A stretch of DNA of 64,000 bases from Linnemannia schmuckeri (Eukaryota; Mortierellomycota; Mortierellomycetes; Mortierellales; Mortierellaceae). The translations under genes and the position numbers were made by a program. Below are positions 11,171-21,562 of this stretch, piece after piece. Position 1 is the first letter of the stretch, and each line of letters begins with the position of its first letter. The notes beneath the pieces are model-generated. The model was not told the DNA's origin, did no database searches, and saw only the letters and a program-made list of their open reading frames with translations. The stretch spans positions 1-64,000 of the forward strand of contig JANATG010000019.1 of the NCBI GenBank assembly GCA_029449235.1, written 5' to 3'.

Positions 11171-11983
11171 GTTTGGAAGTTAATGATATTTCCTGGCAAC
11201 ATAAAGGGTGAGCACCCGGACATTAAAAATAACATTTTTTTTATTTTTTTGCTTTTTAATCTTCTCCATCCTCCCTTTCTTTTCTTCAGCCCTTCCTTCT
11301 TGGCATTGCCCAATGCGGATCCAAATCTACCTTGTCACCGATGTCTTCCATAACTCACAATCCAACGAACAACTCACCCCCAACTCCTTCTCGTCATTTT
11401 GATGCTACATCATTATCACTCCCTATGCACGATCGTAACCTTCCTTCCTCATTCGTCGGCTGGGCGTGATTGCCGCTTTCGTGCCTTGTCTGCCGAGCAG
11501 AACACGAAAAAAAATCCCAGCCGACGCGGCCGGAACGAAGTTGGATTCCGTCCAACGCGGCCGGAACGAAGGCCGATAGTGCTGATGGTAGGCGACTGCT
11601 GATGCTGAAAGGGTAGAAAACCGTGGAGATTCAGAGTATACTTGACCTGCCTGTGCGGTGTCAAAGGTGTGTGGTAGGTTGAGGCGATGTAATGGTTGAT
11701 GTTGAATCAATACGCGAGACAGCGAGATGGTGTGTGTGAGCGATGAGGGGGAAGGGAGGAAGGATGCGGAGCAACGTGGTCTCTGGCCCATGGTGATATA
11801 CGATTAAAGACCCTGCTGCAATTTTTTTGCACAGAAAGAAAGGCACGTTTTTTTACAAACAAAAATGGCACATAATGTTTTCTATTTGAGTTTCCTTCTC
11901 GTATTACCACAGCGCAAATACAGTCAGTACTATGGTGCGCTTGCTTAGAGTCTGTCGAGCTATGCAGTGTTTTGCTTTATTCC
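11171..11983. other. Intergenic with a short duplicated motif
   Basis: No gene seen. The 17-mer ACGCGGCCGGAACGAAG occurs twice about 35 bp apart (near 11524 and 11559). The right end is the 3' flank of the RCE1 gene. Confidence 0.5.
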
Positions 11984-13270
11984 CTATTTCATCCAATAAA
12001 CGGAAGTGTACGTGCTTCCATACAAGGAAGGACTAGTCAAAGACTCCAGCATGCCTGCAAAAAGAACAATGCCCAGCCCAAACGCCACATAGATCCACAC
12101 CTTCCAGCGGCCATAGTACTGGATGTTGGAGACGTCGGGAAAGCCCATCAGATTGCAAAAGGAATGGCACAGACATGGCGCCAAAAGGGACGACGTCCTG
12201 AGAAACAGAAACGTCGCAAACCAACCAAAGAGACTGGTGTAGGTCAATTGGACCAGGGCAATAATGGCCGATTGGATCGCTGCTTGGCGGGTCCGACCTT
12301 TCTTAACGAAGGATTCATACCCGTGGTGCAAGTGAGCTATGCTCCCAACACAAAAGATAAAGGAAACAGAAAGAGTCGTTTAGACGGTAGGTCGAGCACG
12401 ATATGGAAGATGGATCATTAAATTGAAAAGAAGTTCTATGCTCACCAATGCCAAAGACAAGAGGAAGTCCAAAGATCATGGCTTTGGGTGAAGCGCCTGA
12501 CATAGCTGTTATGGAAACCATGCAGGCTCTGAAAATGTACTCCTCCGCAATAGGACCCTAATAGTAAAAGCGAACAAAAAGAATTATTTAGCAAACCATT
12601 TTCTGAGTAAGTGCTAAAAATGGACAGGTGAGCGCATGAATGCATCGATAACATTGCCCTGTACCACAATGTAGTTGCGAACGCCGATCCACTCGCAAAA
12701 GCTCTGTAGATGGTTTCTCCAGTAAAACCTTGATTGAAAGGGGAGTTCGCTGTCGATCAGCATCATGACCAGAGGACCCAAGAACAGCATCGCAACCAAA
12801 ACCATAGGTGTAAAAATATGATGCAGCCATTGGACGAGACCATATGCTGGGACCGTCAGACCAAGCAGTTGAAGGAACGCGTGTACACGACTTGAAGTTG
12901 GCTATTCAATGCGATGACATTTGATAGCGGTATTAGAAATTGGCAAAACCTGCGATGGATGAGTACGGCTAGTGTGCATAGGTAATGGCTAGCTTGCCTG
13001 GTCGGAGGGGATGGCGCCAGCGATAGAAAACACGGCCCAAAGATAAATGGTGACCGAAACGGAGGTGAAAATGATGCCTTTGATGCGCTGCTTGATCACT
13101 AATGGGTGATCTCTATCCAGTCGTTGCTGAGAACGATCTGATGCATGGATTCCAGTTGGGGCCTGCTTCTTTACAGGAAACAGGTAGAGGGATCCAACAA
13201 AGAGTGACGCGAAAAATACACACGAGCATCCAGCCACCCATGGTGGTATAACAGACTGAAACGGCAGCAT
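11984..13270 (-). CDS. RCE1: CAAX prenyl protease 2 (RCE1 type)
   Basis: ER-membrane protease that removes the last three residues of prenylated CAAX proteins such as Ras and Rho after farnesylation or geranylgeranylation. Four exons on the minus strand: 13270-12998, 12901-12665, 12557-12446 and 12336-11984, joining in phase to 324 residues, close to the usual RCE1 length. The N-terminus has a hydrophobic segment and the RCE1-like RDHPLVIKQR. Exon 3 carries the abortive-infectivity/CPBP catalytic motif GPIAEEYIFRACM (Glu about 175-176). The exon 3/4 junction creates AHLHHGYE (His about 209). The late motif APCLCHSFCNLMGFP supplies the remaining conserved His and Asn. The start is the ATG at 13270, immediately before the first membrane segment. 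Intron 1 uses a GC donor (CAG/GCAAGC) with an AG acceptor; no GT donor would keep the frame. A rhomboid protease gene ends about 300 bp upstream on the same strand. Confidence 0.93.
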
Positions 13271-13525
13271 TCCGATTCCGATACGATCTCTGTCCTGTAT
13301 GCGTGTGTATGCTGCGACTGTTTTTAGTAAGTTCTCCTCCGATCCTTGTAAATCAAGAACTGAAACTACTGGTCGAGGACGACGGCGATTGCTCCTGAAT
13401 GAAAGCGGATGCCTGAATGAATCTTGTTAAGAGTAGGATTGATGAGGATGAACTATTGACTGTTGTCGTCGAGATGTCAACGGCGAGGGCATTGACACCC
13501 AATGGGTGGCTTGTTGCATAAAGAT

Positions 13526-13553
<28 letters not shown>
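13526..13553. repeat. Poly-A tract (28 nt)
   Basis: Uninterrupted A-run between the rhomboid stop codon (13571) and the RCE1 start (13270). On the coding (minus) strand it is a poly-T tract just after the rhomboid stop. Confidence 0.9.
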
Positions 13554-13556
<3 letters not shown>

Positions 13557-13570
13557 AATTCACAAATAAC

Positions 13571-15754
13571 TCAGAGTTCAGGTGTTGGCGCACGTAGTAT
13601 GTATTGAGAAAAATCTAGCGGATAGTGCGCTTCAGCGTCCTGTCGTTCCATTCGAAGGTGCGCCTGGTGGGGTGTCAAAAGCATCGCACCATCCATTAAT
13701 TGGTAGACAGCTATGACAATAGACCCAAAAAGTGATATAGATGAGTAAATGCAGATTCTCGCCAAAGTCTGCCAGGCAACACGACAACTGAAGAATAATC
13801 GTCCTCTTAAGTTCACTATCTTTGTAGTTACCTCAAGTACTTGCACCAGCTGCAGTTATTGACGCCCTTGTAAAAGTTTGTTAGGCCCAGGACAATCAGC
13901 ATGACAATCAAAGGCAAGGCGATGACCCTCAGTCCCAGCTTGATATACTTGTCTCTTTTCGAAAAGTATACCACAGGCATAAAGACTAGTCCAGTCAGGA
14001 TTCCTGCGATGAAGCCTCCGATATGCGCAAAGTTATCCAGGAACGGAAGCAGACCGAACGCGAACGACACGAGAATCATCAGCGAGAGCTATATTCAGCA
14101 ACAGAGTCGGCAAACAAGAGGTGAATCGACCGTTTGAGACATTGCGCTGTACATCTTTGAATGCTTGTATTTTTTGGCAGTTCGTTACCTTGCTTAGCTC
14201 CCAGCATGGTCGTACAACCAGCTTCCAGTTCTGAATTAGGTCAAGAACAAGGCATCCGATGAGTCCAAATAGAGCTCCTGACGCTCCCATCGAGGCTATT
14301 GACCATTAATAATGGACGATCGGACAAAAGTTAGTGCGCATTCTTGCAGTCAGAATAAATCATATTGGAACAACAACGTTGATAATGGGCTGGGCACTCA
14401 CGAGACAAGATAGGTGCGAAATTGCCACCAAAAATAAAGCCAGCGATTCCCGACGTCATGTATATAATGGCAAAGCGCCACCAGCCCATGTCTCTCTCCA
14501 GATCGGCGCCCGTCCTCATCTGGAATAAGAGGTTGAAGAGTAAATGAAGGACACCTCCGTGCAAGAACACCGGTGTGATAAAACGGAACCATTGATCGGG
14601 CGCTTTTCCGGTCGAAGAGATAGGGGTGAATCCACAGATGTCGGAGATGGTGCAGATGGCGGTAGTGTTATCTGGACACTGAAGGTTCTGGTTGTCCAGA
14701 TAGGTACTCCTCATGCACGGCACAAACCGTGCTCCGACAGCAATAATTGTCTACAGCGTTTATAAACGAAGAAAAGTATAAGTGTCTGCACAAGTAACCC
14801 ACCGCCCAAATGTCATCCGATACATGAATAAACACCCGAAGGTCGAGAACTTACTCCTGTTCCGGGGCCGATCATAGGGTTGAAAGGCTGGGTCTCAATG
14901 ATACGGTTTGTTCTTTGATAACCCTTGAAGATTTCATAGATGAGCACGCCGATCTGGACCGCAGAAATGGTCCAGACGAACCATGGTCTCCAGACCTTTC
15001 TGTTGTTGAGCTGGTGTTGTACCTTAGGATCCAAGAGAACTTTGGGAATGGGTTCACCTCCGGAATATTGGCCTTCCACTTGTCCCTCGTTGCTGTTGGG
15101 GTTGGGAGGCAAGGCTGGGAGAGCATGATCCTGATCTTGTCCATAGTTGGTGTTGTTGTGCTGTCCGTACTGTTGGTCCTGAGAGTTGCTGGCTCCTCCA
15201 GCTGTGGAATAGACAGGCTTGGTATCGGTTCCATGGTTATGAGCCATGTTCTCTGCCGTCCTGGTATCAGAGTATTGGGTTCCTTGGCGGGTCGCCTCCA
15301 GGTTGGATGAGACAATGTCGATACCAACAAGTGGAATGTCTGAAGGGGGAGACCCTCCTGCTCCTACTCCTGCTCCTGCATGGTATCCTCCCTGATAGGT
15401 CCACTCTTGCCGACTGCTCAGGGGTGACGGAGCGTTCTGCAGAGGCGACATTTGATGGTAATTGCCTGTTCGCTGCTGTTCGTCGTCGTACTCTTGCTGG
15501 CTGAGAGGTTGGTGGTGTGTTGGGAAGTAGCTCAAGGGCCGACCGACAGGGTACTGGTCATTCTCTTCGTCATGGCCCTGTGACATCGAGCCCTGGTGGT
15601 GATAGGACTCTGAGGTGGAGGAGCTGTAGCCGCCCTGATGGCGGTCATCGTTGAAAGATGACTGAGGATTTGACCCAGGGGTCTGATGTCTGTTATAGCT
15701 GTCATCATAGTCGTTGTCTCTCCATTCCGGCTCTGTGTTGTTGCTATATGACAT
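13571..15754 (-). CDS. Rhomboid-family intramembrane serine protease
   Basis: Polytopic membrane protease of the S54 family, which cuts substrates within the bilayer. Five minus-strand exons (15754-14855, 14750-14402, 14295-14189, 14088-13832, 13787-13571) close exactly in phase to 609 residues. The first 250 or so residues are a polar Ser/Gln/Asn/Gly-rich cytosolic extension, followed by a membrane segment near 255-280. The core shows HGGVLHLLFNLLFQ (oxyanion His and Asn), the catalytic serine in MGASGALFGLIG (Ser about 422, created just after the exon 2/3 join) and the catalytic histidine in FLDNFAHIGGFIAG (His about 474). Late Cys residues (NNCSWCKYLSC) match the fungal rhomboid C-terminal region. 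The start is the ATG at 15754 (MSYSNNTEPEW); the frame extends upstream but with no better ATG. The substrate is unknown. The lack of a mitochondrial presequence argues against the PARL/Pcp1 type. Confidence 0.93.
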
Positions 15755-17695
15755 TAGAGAAGATATCTTGTTGTGTTGGGGGCGGGTGATTAGATTGATT
15801 TTGAGAGGGTGAGAGGACAAGACGCAAAAGAGGGGGGTGATGAGAAGAGGGCAGGAGAGTGGGAAGCGAGCAAGTGGAGGGCGCACCGGTTGGCTAGTTG
15901 ATATCAGTGCCACATAAGGGACTAAAAATAGGGCGTGGCTGGGAGGAGAGCGAGGGACAGATGTCAACATGCAACGAACAAGGAAAAGACCAAAGCCCAA
16001 GCAAGGCCTAGTCTGCTTGTATGCCATGCAGCCATTCAAGATAAACAACAGCATTACCAAGCCCTTGGACTAGGCCCCTCTTTACCCTATCCCCCCTTGG
16101 CTCCTCTCCCGTTCGCAGGCTATATTTCTTCCACCTCTCGCCTACCTTCCCGCAAACTGCCCCGCCAAATGTATCTGTCTATTACGGAAAATACGCATCT
16201 GGGATAACTGAACGAATGTATCTACTACGCTGACATCAAACTAGACTCTTTTCTCACAATGTAAAACAATGACAGTCGACCCTGTGCGCATCCTCTCAAT
16301 TTGTCCCTGAAAGACCGAGATGGATATCATCTCTCACTCTGAAACAAGGCCCAGCTGAAAAAAGAGTCGAATTGGCACCAGGCTGAGGCTGGATAGACTG
16401 TGTAGGAGATGGTACGAAGAGTATATGTATGGTTGGAAGAACAAACGCTTCGGGCTGAGTTGGGCAGTGCCTTGGACTCTCTCTCTCTTTTTCGCTGTTG
16501 CTCTTAAACGGGCGGACAGATGAATGACCTATTGACTCCAATGCGGAAAAATAAATAATATTCAAGTGCTGTTAGAAAGAGGTAATTTCGGTGAATTGAG
16601 AACGCGGTTGACATGAACTGTAGATCGCTCGCTTAAAAGAGGGGCAACGTTGCCGAGCAAAGAAAGGTAAAAAACATACATAGGGAGACAGGCCGCAGGC
16701 AGAGAGGAATGGCGTGCCAGCCTTGACTATCACTATCCACCTGCGTAGTAATTGGAAACGAGCTTTACCAATTGATAAAGCGATGGATGATAATAAAAGT
16801 CCATTCTACTGACCTGTCTATCATGAGTGGTGGCAGTGTGCGCATGACTTATCTGCCAGTCCGCGGTCGCTCGACATCAGAATTTTTTCCCTCCTCCACG
16901 TCCCTGTCGCGTCTCCTCTGAGAGCTATGAGCGAGACAGGGGAGCATTGACAATTTCGAGGCAAGGATGGTGCCATTGCACGTAATTTGAACTATATTGT
17001 ATGAAAAAACAAAAAGGAAACGAGGGTAGGTGGATAAACACGTTCCTTTTTTTTTTTCCTTGCGATAAACTAAACAAAAGATGAATGGGCAGCAGGCAAA
17101 GAGCAGACGGGAGATAGGCAGACAGGTGCGCAATGTGTGTATGTGTATGCGTGTGAGAGAGTAGAGTGTTTTTGCACCTATTCTCACCATTCTCGCGTCA
17201 TCCACCCACTGTTATGGCAACAGCGACGATAATAATTTGACTATGATGATGCGAGCATCCCTGTCGATGAAGCGATTGGGACTCTTAAGTGAAGGGAAAA
17301 GAGAGAGAAAGGAGGAGAAAGGAGGAGAAAGGAGGCAAAGGGAGCCCATTTTGTGCCTTTTTTCTTTCTTTCTTCTTCACTGCTGTTGATTGAGTCAATT
17401 GGCCCTTTTTGTGTGTGTTTGTGTACACTGTGTTCATTCGTCTGGACAAAGCAGAAGAAGAGAAGGTATGGCGAATGTCCATTTAGTCGTGAAATGACGC
17501 GAGAATATTATTCAAAAAAAAAAGCGCAGTGACTGATGGGTTCGAAATAAATAACAGTGTTTGTTTGTTCGTCTCACTGACTTTCTCCTCATTTCTTCTT
17601 CTCTTCAACCAGCGTTCTTTCTTCTCCTTCCTTTTCTTCTCTTTTTCTTTCGTCCTCCTCCACTCTCTTCTTCAGCTCTTATCGCCACACAAACA
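15755..17695. promoter_or_regulatory. Divergent intergenic region between the rhomboid and bZIP genes
   Basis: About 1.9 kb between two divergently transcribed genes, so it must hold both promoters. No coding region is convincing. The last 130 bp before the bZIP start are strongly pyrimidine-rich (TTTCTCCTCATTTCTTCTTC and similar), a leader type seen before other genes in the window. I could not place a TATA box with confidence. Confidence 0.5.
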
Positions 17696-18754
17696 ATGTC
17701 AATGACTGCCAACCCCGCCTATCCTCCACATGCGAGGATCAACCACCACCATCAGCAACAACAGCAGCAACAACACCCTTACCACCCCCACGACTCCCTC
17801 TCAATCTCGTCTTCTGAACAGGCCCATCCCCTCTACATCCAGACTGCTCACCACCACTCCTATCAACAGCAGCAGGCATACCCTGCTTCTGCATACCATG
17901 CCCTCTCGCCTCCTTACTCCTCCCACCCACAACCACCACTATCTCAGAGAGCCTCCTCGATCGAGCCAAACCAGAAACCCATTCTGCCTTACCCCACCGT
18001 CCACCAGGACCAGAAGCGACTCTACTCCACCTCTGCCGCCTATCGTCCTCACCCATACTCGCCCCCAACTCTCCCCCCTCTGACGGTCGGACGGCCTCCA
18101 CTCTCGCCACAGAGCCCCAACGATGCCCCTCTGCACTATTCACTGCCTGAGAGACACACTTTCAGAACAGAATCGCCCATGTCGCCTTCACCACCTCCAT
18201 CGTCCTCGTCCTCATCCACCTCCCATGGTGCCACCAACGTACCTGGAGCAGACAATGGCGACAATGGCTCAGCCCCCCTCTCGACGCACGACAGACGCGA
18301 GCGCAACAAGGCCGCCTCGGCAAAATACAGGGCTAAGAAGCATCATCAGTCCGGCGAGATGCGGCAACAGATCACGGTCCTTCAGGACCAGAACAACGTC
18401 CTGACTCGCCAGCTGCAAGAGTCCCGCACTGAGAATGCCTCGCTGAAGAACACTATTGAGAAGCTACGGGGCCGTCTGGTGGCCGAGAAGGTGTTGAGAC
18501 GCCTTCGAGAGGTTGGACGAGAAAAGAGACACGGCTCTTCGTCCGGTGGCTCTAAGGTCTCTCTCCACGATCTGGCCAGCGGCAGTGAGGACGAGGATGA
18601 TGATGAGATTGGCGATATTGAAGGAGATGAGGATGAGAATGAGGATGAGAGGGTGGCCCGGATGGAGAACAATGTGGATGGCGAGCTGCAACAGCAAGAA
18701 GTACATCGGCCGGAGAAGCGATCCAAGCCCAATCCTCGCCGCCGATCCAACTAG
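17696..18754 (+). CDS. bZIP transcription factor
   Basis: Single-exon gene, 352 residues. The N-terminal half is low-complexity: a His/Gln tract right after the start, then Pro/Ser/Tyr-rich sequence, typical of an activation region. The basic region RRERNKAASAKYRAKK lies at about residues 199-214 and fits the bZIP DNA-contact signature N-x-x-A-A-x-x-x-R. It is followed by a long heptad-patterned zipper (ITVLQDQNNVLTRQLQESRT, then ENASLKNTIEKLRGRL) to about residue 260. The C-terminus is acidic (EDEDDDEIGDIEGDEDENED) and ends in a basic PEKRSKPNPRRRSN. The basic region resembles fungal nutrient and sulfur regulators of the Cys3/Met4/GCN4 class, but the exact orthologue is not decidable by eye. 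The ATG at 17696 was chosen because it opens the protein after a CT-rich leader; a second ATG follows two codons later. Confidence 0.92.
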   Translation: MSMTANPAYPPHARINHHHQQQQQQQHPYHPHDSLSISSSEQAHPLYIQTAHHHSYQQQQAYPASAYHALSPPYSSHPQPPLSQRASSIEPNQKPILPYPTVHQDQKRLYSTSAAYRPHPYSPPTLPPLTVGRPPLSPQSPNDAPLHYSLPERHTFRTESPMSPSPPPSSSSSSTSHGATNVPGADNGDNGSAPLSTHDRRERNKAASAKYRAKKHHQSGEMRQQITVLQDQNNVLTRQLQESRTENASLKNTIEKLRGRLVAEKVLRRLREVGREKRHGSSSGGSKVSLHDLASGSEDEDDDEIGDIEGDEDENEDERVARMENNVDGELQQQEVHRPEKRSKPNPRRRSN

Positions 18755-19911
18755 ATCGACAACGTCTCAAATTTCCATCCTCCGTTGTTCTCTTTTTTCT
18801 TCACTTTGCATAATCTTCCTCTCTTTCTTTGTAACATACTTGTACCATGCACATTCAACCTTTTCTTTTGCACATTCACTACTGCGAATAATAATAAAAA
18901 ACACATCCTTGAAGGCAAAGAAAAGACCAAAGAGTTGTATTATGACTGTCGTGTGAAAGGACAAAGAAGGACAGAAGAGCAAACTTTAAAATGGAACCCC
19001 TTGGTCCATCAGCCAACGAGCGTGCTTGATTTTTGGACAGACCGATGGTGCCATCGGCCCGCATCGTTGGCTCATCTCTCCCTTTTTGTTCCTCCTCTTT
19101 TCTTATTCGTGGCTGGACATACATACACACAAACAAGAGGAATATTTTCAGATGAGAATAGAATACTTTATCCAGTTGAATAAGCAAGATAGGATGGACT
19201 CAATCGTTGTGTACGATGGCGACATCTCGCGCAAGGGCTCAAGGCACAAACAGAGTTTATATGTCTGTCTGTCCGAGAATGTGTTGCAGTCGATGTGTGC
19301 ACACATACAAAAACACACTCTCTCTTACTCATTTCGGCTCCACTTTTGCTTCTTGAGTGCTGGTTTTTATCCCCTATGTTTTTCTAAGAACTGGAGACGT
19401 GGGAGACGCGGTTTGCCATACATATTATGATACATGTTTCATCCTATTACATCGCTTTCTCATTCATCAGTATGATCATCATCGAATGAGAATAGGCGAC
19501 GCGCATTCGACTGATTTAACAGTGTGTTATGGTTACCATTTGTACTCTAACAATATCCCTTCTGCTATCGATAACCTGACATCATCATGATTGTTTGGTA
19601 TGATATCCGCGCTGTGCTCATCGACCTGGCGCCCCTACCCCTCCTGTGGTAGCTGAGGCTATTGTGGATGATCACCAATTGTGTTAGGCCGTACACGACA
19701 TCACCTTGGCGTCGTCATGATGTCAATGCCCTGTCATGCCCTTGCCCTCGCTAATAAAAAGGATCCTTCAACCTTTCTTCACTTTTTCTCACAACAACAA
19801 CAAAACTACTTCTTTTCTTCACTCCCCCTCTAACAGCAACAACCGCAACAACAGACAACAGAAAAAAACTACCATCTGCAACCCACTCACATACAACACA
19901 ACACAACAAAA
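18755..19911. other. Intergenic, no gene seen
   Basis: 3' flank of the bZIP gene and 5' flank of the LEA-like gene, both on plus. Only short unsupported ORFs. The final 170 bp before 19912 are rich in AACAAC/CAACAACA, an unstructured leader type common upstream of highly expressed genes. Confidence 0.55.
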
Positions 19912-20934
19912 ATGTCGCTTCTTCGTATTACTGCTCGCAGATCTCTCAACGCAGCTCTCTCCAACACCGCCCCCGCAGTCGCCAGGGTTCCTCTTCTTGC
20001 TCGCTCACTCGCCAGGTATGTCGCTTTATGTCTTTTTTGTTTATTTCTTGTGTTACTCGACGCACATTCAAACAACAACAAACAGCTTGCAATCTTCGTT
20101 GGCTGTTGTTCATTATTCTCTCTCTCACTTTGTGAGCATACAAGCAACAGCATCGATACGATAACGACTAACCTTTCTTTTCCATTCTTGGCTATGATTC
20201 TATCACGTTTCCTCTCTACATCGTCAAAAAAAAAAAAAAATAGCAATGCGGCACAGAAAGATGATGAGCTTATCAAGCACGCTCCTGGCTGGAAGCATGA
20301 GAACGCCTCGGAGAGCGAGGCTAGCGTCAAGGCAGATCGAGAGCCCCATTCTCGCGATGTCTCGCACATGCAGGACGAGACGGTCAAGCACCTGAAGCGA
20401 GGTGAGGAGGACTTTGTTGACAACCTTAAGGCGAAGGCCTCTGATACGGCAGAGGAGTATGTGAACAAGGCCAAGTCGGTGGGTTCACAAGTCTCGAACT
20501 ATGGCGGAGAGTATGTCGATAAAGCCAGTCAGGCTGGTCAACACGCCAAGGAGGAATATGGCGACAAGGCCAAGAAGGCTGGTCAAGAGGCCAAGGAAGA
20601 GGTTGGTGACAAGACCCAGGCGATGGGATCCAAGATGTCAGACCAGGCCAAGAAGGTTGGAGAGGAGGCCAAGTCGATGGGATCGAAAGCATCAGAGTAT
20701 GGAGGGGAGTATGTAGACCAGGCAAAGAAGGCTGGAGAGAAGTACTTGAAGGGGGAAGACATTGGAGGGCGGGCGAAGAGCGAGGCGACCCATGCGCAGG
20801 GGATGGTGAAGGATGGTGCACAGAAGGTGAGCGACTTTGTCAAGAGCACGGTTGACTCTGCCAAAAAGGCAGTTGGCATGGACAGCAACAGCAGCAGCAG
20901 CAGCAGCAGCAACAACAACAACAGCAAGCTTTAA
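19912..20934 (+). CDS. LEA-like stress protein with probable mitochondrial presequence
   Basis: Two exons (19912-20015, 20244-20934) give 264 residues. Residues 1-35 (MSLLRITARRSLNAALSN, continuing VARVPLLARSLAR) form a positively charged amphipathic leader with no acidic residues, typical of mitochondrial import. The rest is highly charged and Ala/Lys/Glu/Gly-rich, with loose 11-residue periodicity: YVDKASQAGQHAKEEYGDKA, AKKAGQEAKEEVGDKTQAMG, SDQAKKVGEEAKSMGSK. This is the pattern of group 3 LEA proteins, which fold into amphipathic helices on drying and protect membranes or enzymes. A Ser/Asn run closes the C-terminus. The intron has GTATGT and TAG ends, is 228 nt long (a multiple of three) and contains no in-frame stop, so an intron-retained form would also be open. 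AATAAA lies at about 20995. Confidence 0.85.
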   Translation: MSLLRITARRSLNAALSNTAPAVARVPLLARSLARYVALCLFCLFLVLLDAHSNNNKQLAIFVGCCSLFSLSLCEHTSNSIDTITTNLSFPFLAMILSRFLSTSSKKKKNSNAAQKDDELIKHAPGWKHENASESEASVKADREPHSRDVSHMQDETVKHLKRGEEDFVDNLKAKASDTAEEYVNKAKSVGSQVSNYGGEYVDKASQAGQHAKEEYGDKAKKAGQEAKEEVGDKTQAMGSKMSDQAKKVGEEAKSMGSKASEYGGEYVDQAKKAGEKYLKGEDIGGRAKSEATHAQGMVKDGAQKVSDFVKSTVDSAKKAVGMDSNSSSSSSSNNNNSKL

Positions 20935-21562
20935 GTAAGGTGCATGCCTTTTATTTTACTGTTCTTGTCCCCTTTTCGTCGCACTAGCCTCTCGCAATAA
21001 ATCAAAATTTGTACATACATAGCATTTCATCTACTCCTTAAGGAAAGATAAAGAAAGAACAAGAAGAAGTGCGCACGTGATGTCTTTTTTTTTTCTTTTT
21101 TCTCAATCATTCTTCTGTGAGCTTCTCTGAACAAACAAGTCACTTCCTCACTCGTGTTCATTTTCCGCCTAGAAGGAAAAAAAACTGGCTGAGTCCTGTA
21201 CAGTACAGAGTGACACACTCCTGCTTCATTTGTGTGTACCTGAAGTGAAGGACCGTCTTTGTTCTCTCTTTTTCCTTCTTTTTCCTTCTCCCTCTTCCTT
21301 CTCCTCTTCCTCTCTTCTCCAGCCCTTCCTTCCGGCATCCCATCCTCTTTTCTTTTTTTAACTTCTTCTTTCTTTACATCTTTCTCATTCTCTCTTCTTC
21401 TCTTCTTCCTCCTCTTTCCGACTCTCATCAACCTTTCGCCTTCATAAGAAGTAAAAAAAAGATCATCTCTCACATCACCTGCTACCTGCACACATATAGA
21501 CCATACCTTTCTTGTAACAATACTCCTCCGTCCATTATTCTTATTATCATATCATAATCATC
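20935..21562. other. Intergenic, no gene seen
   Basis: 3' flank of the LEA-like gene (AATAAA near 20995) and 5' flank of the TPR-DnaJ gene. A CT-rich block at about 21255-21440 opens spurious frames on both strands. Confidence 0.55.

Noticed and set aside
17561..17695. N-terminal extension of the bZIP ORF
   Set aside because: It opens with a non-ATG codon in a CT-rich leader; the ATG at 17696 has the better context.
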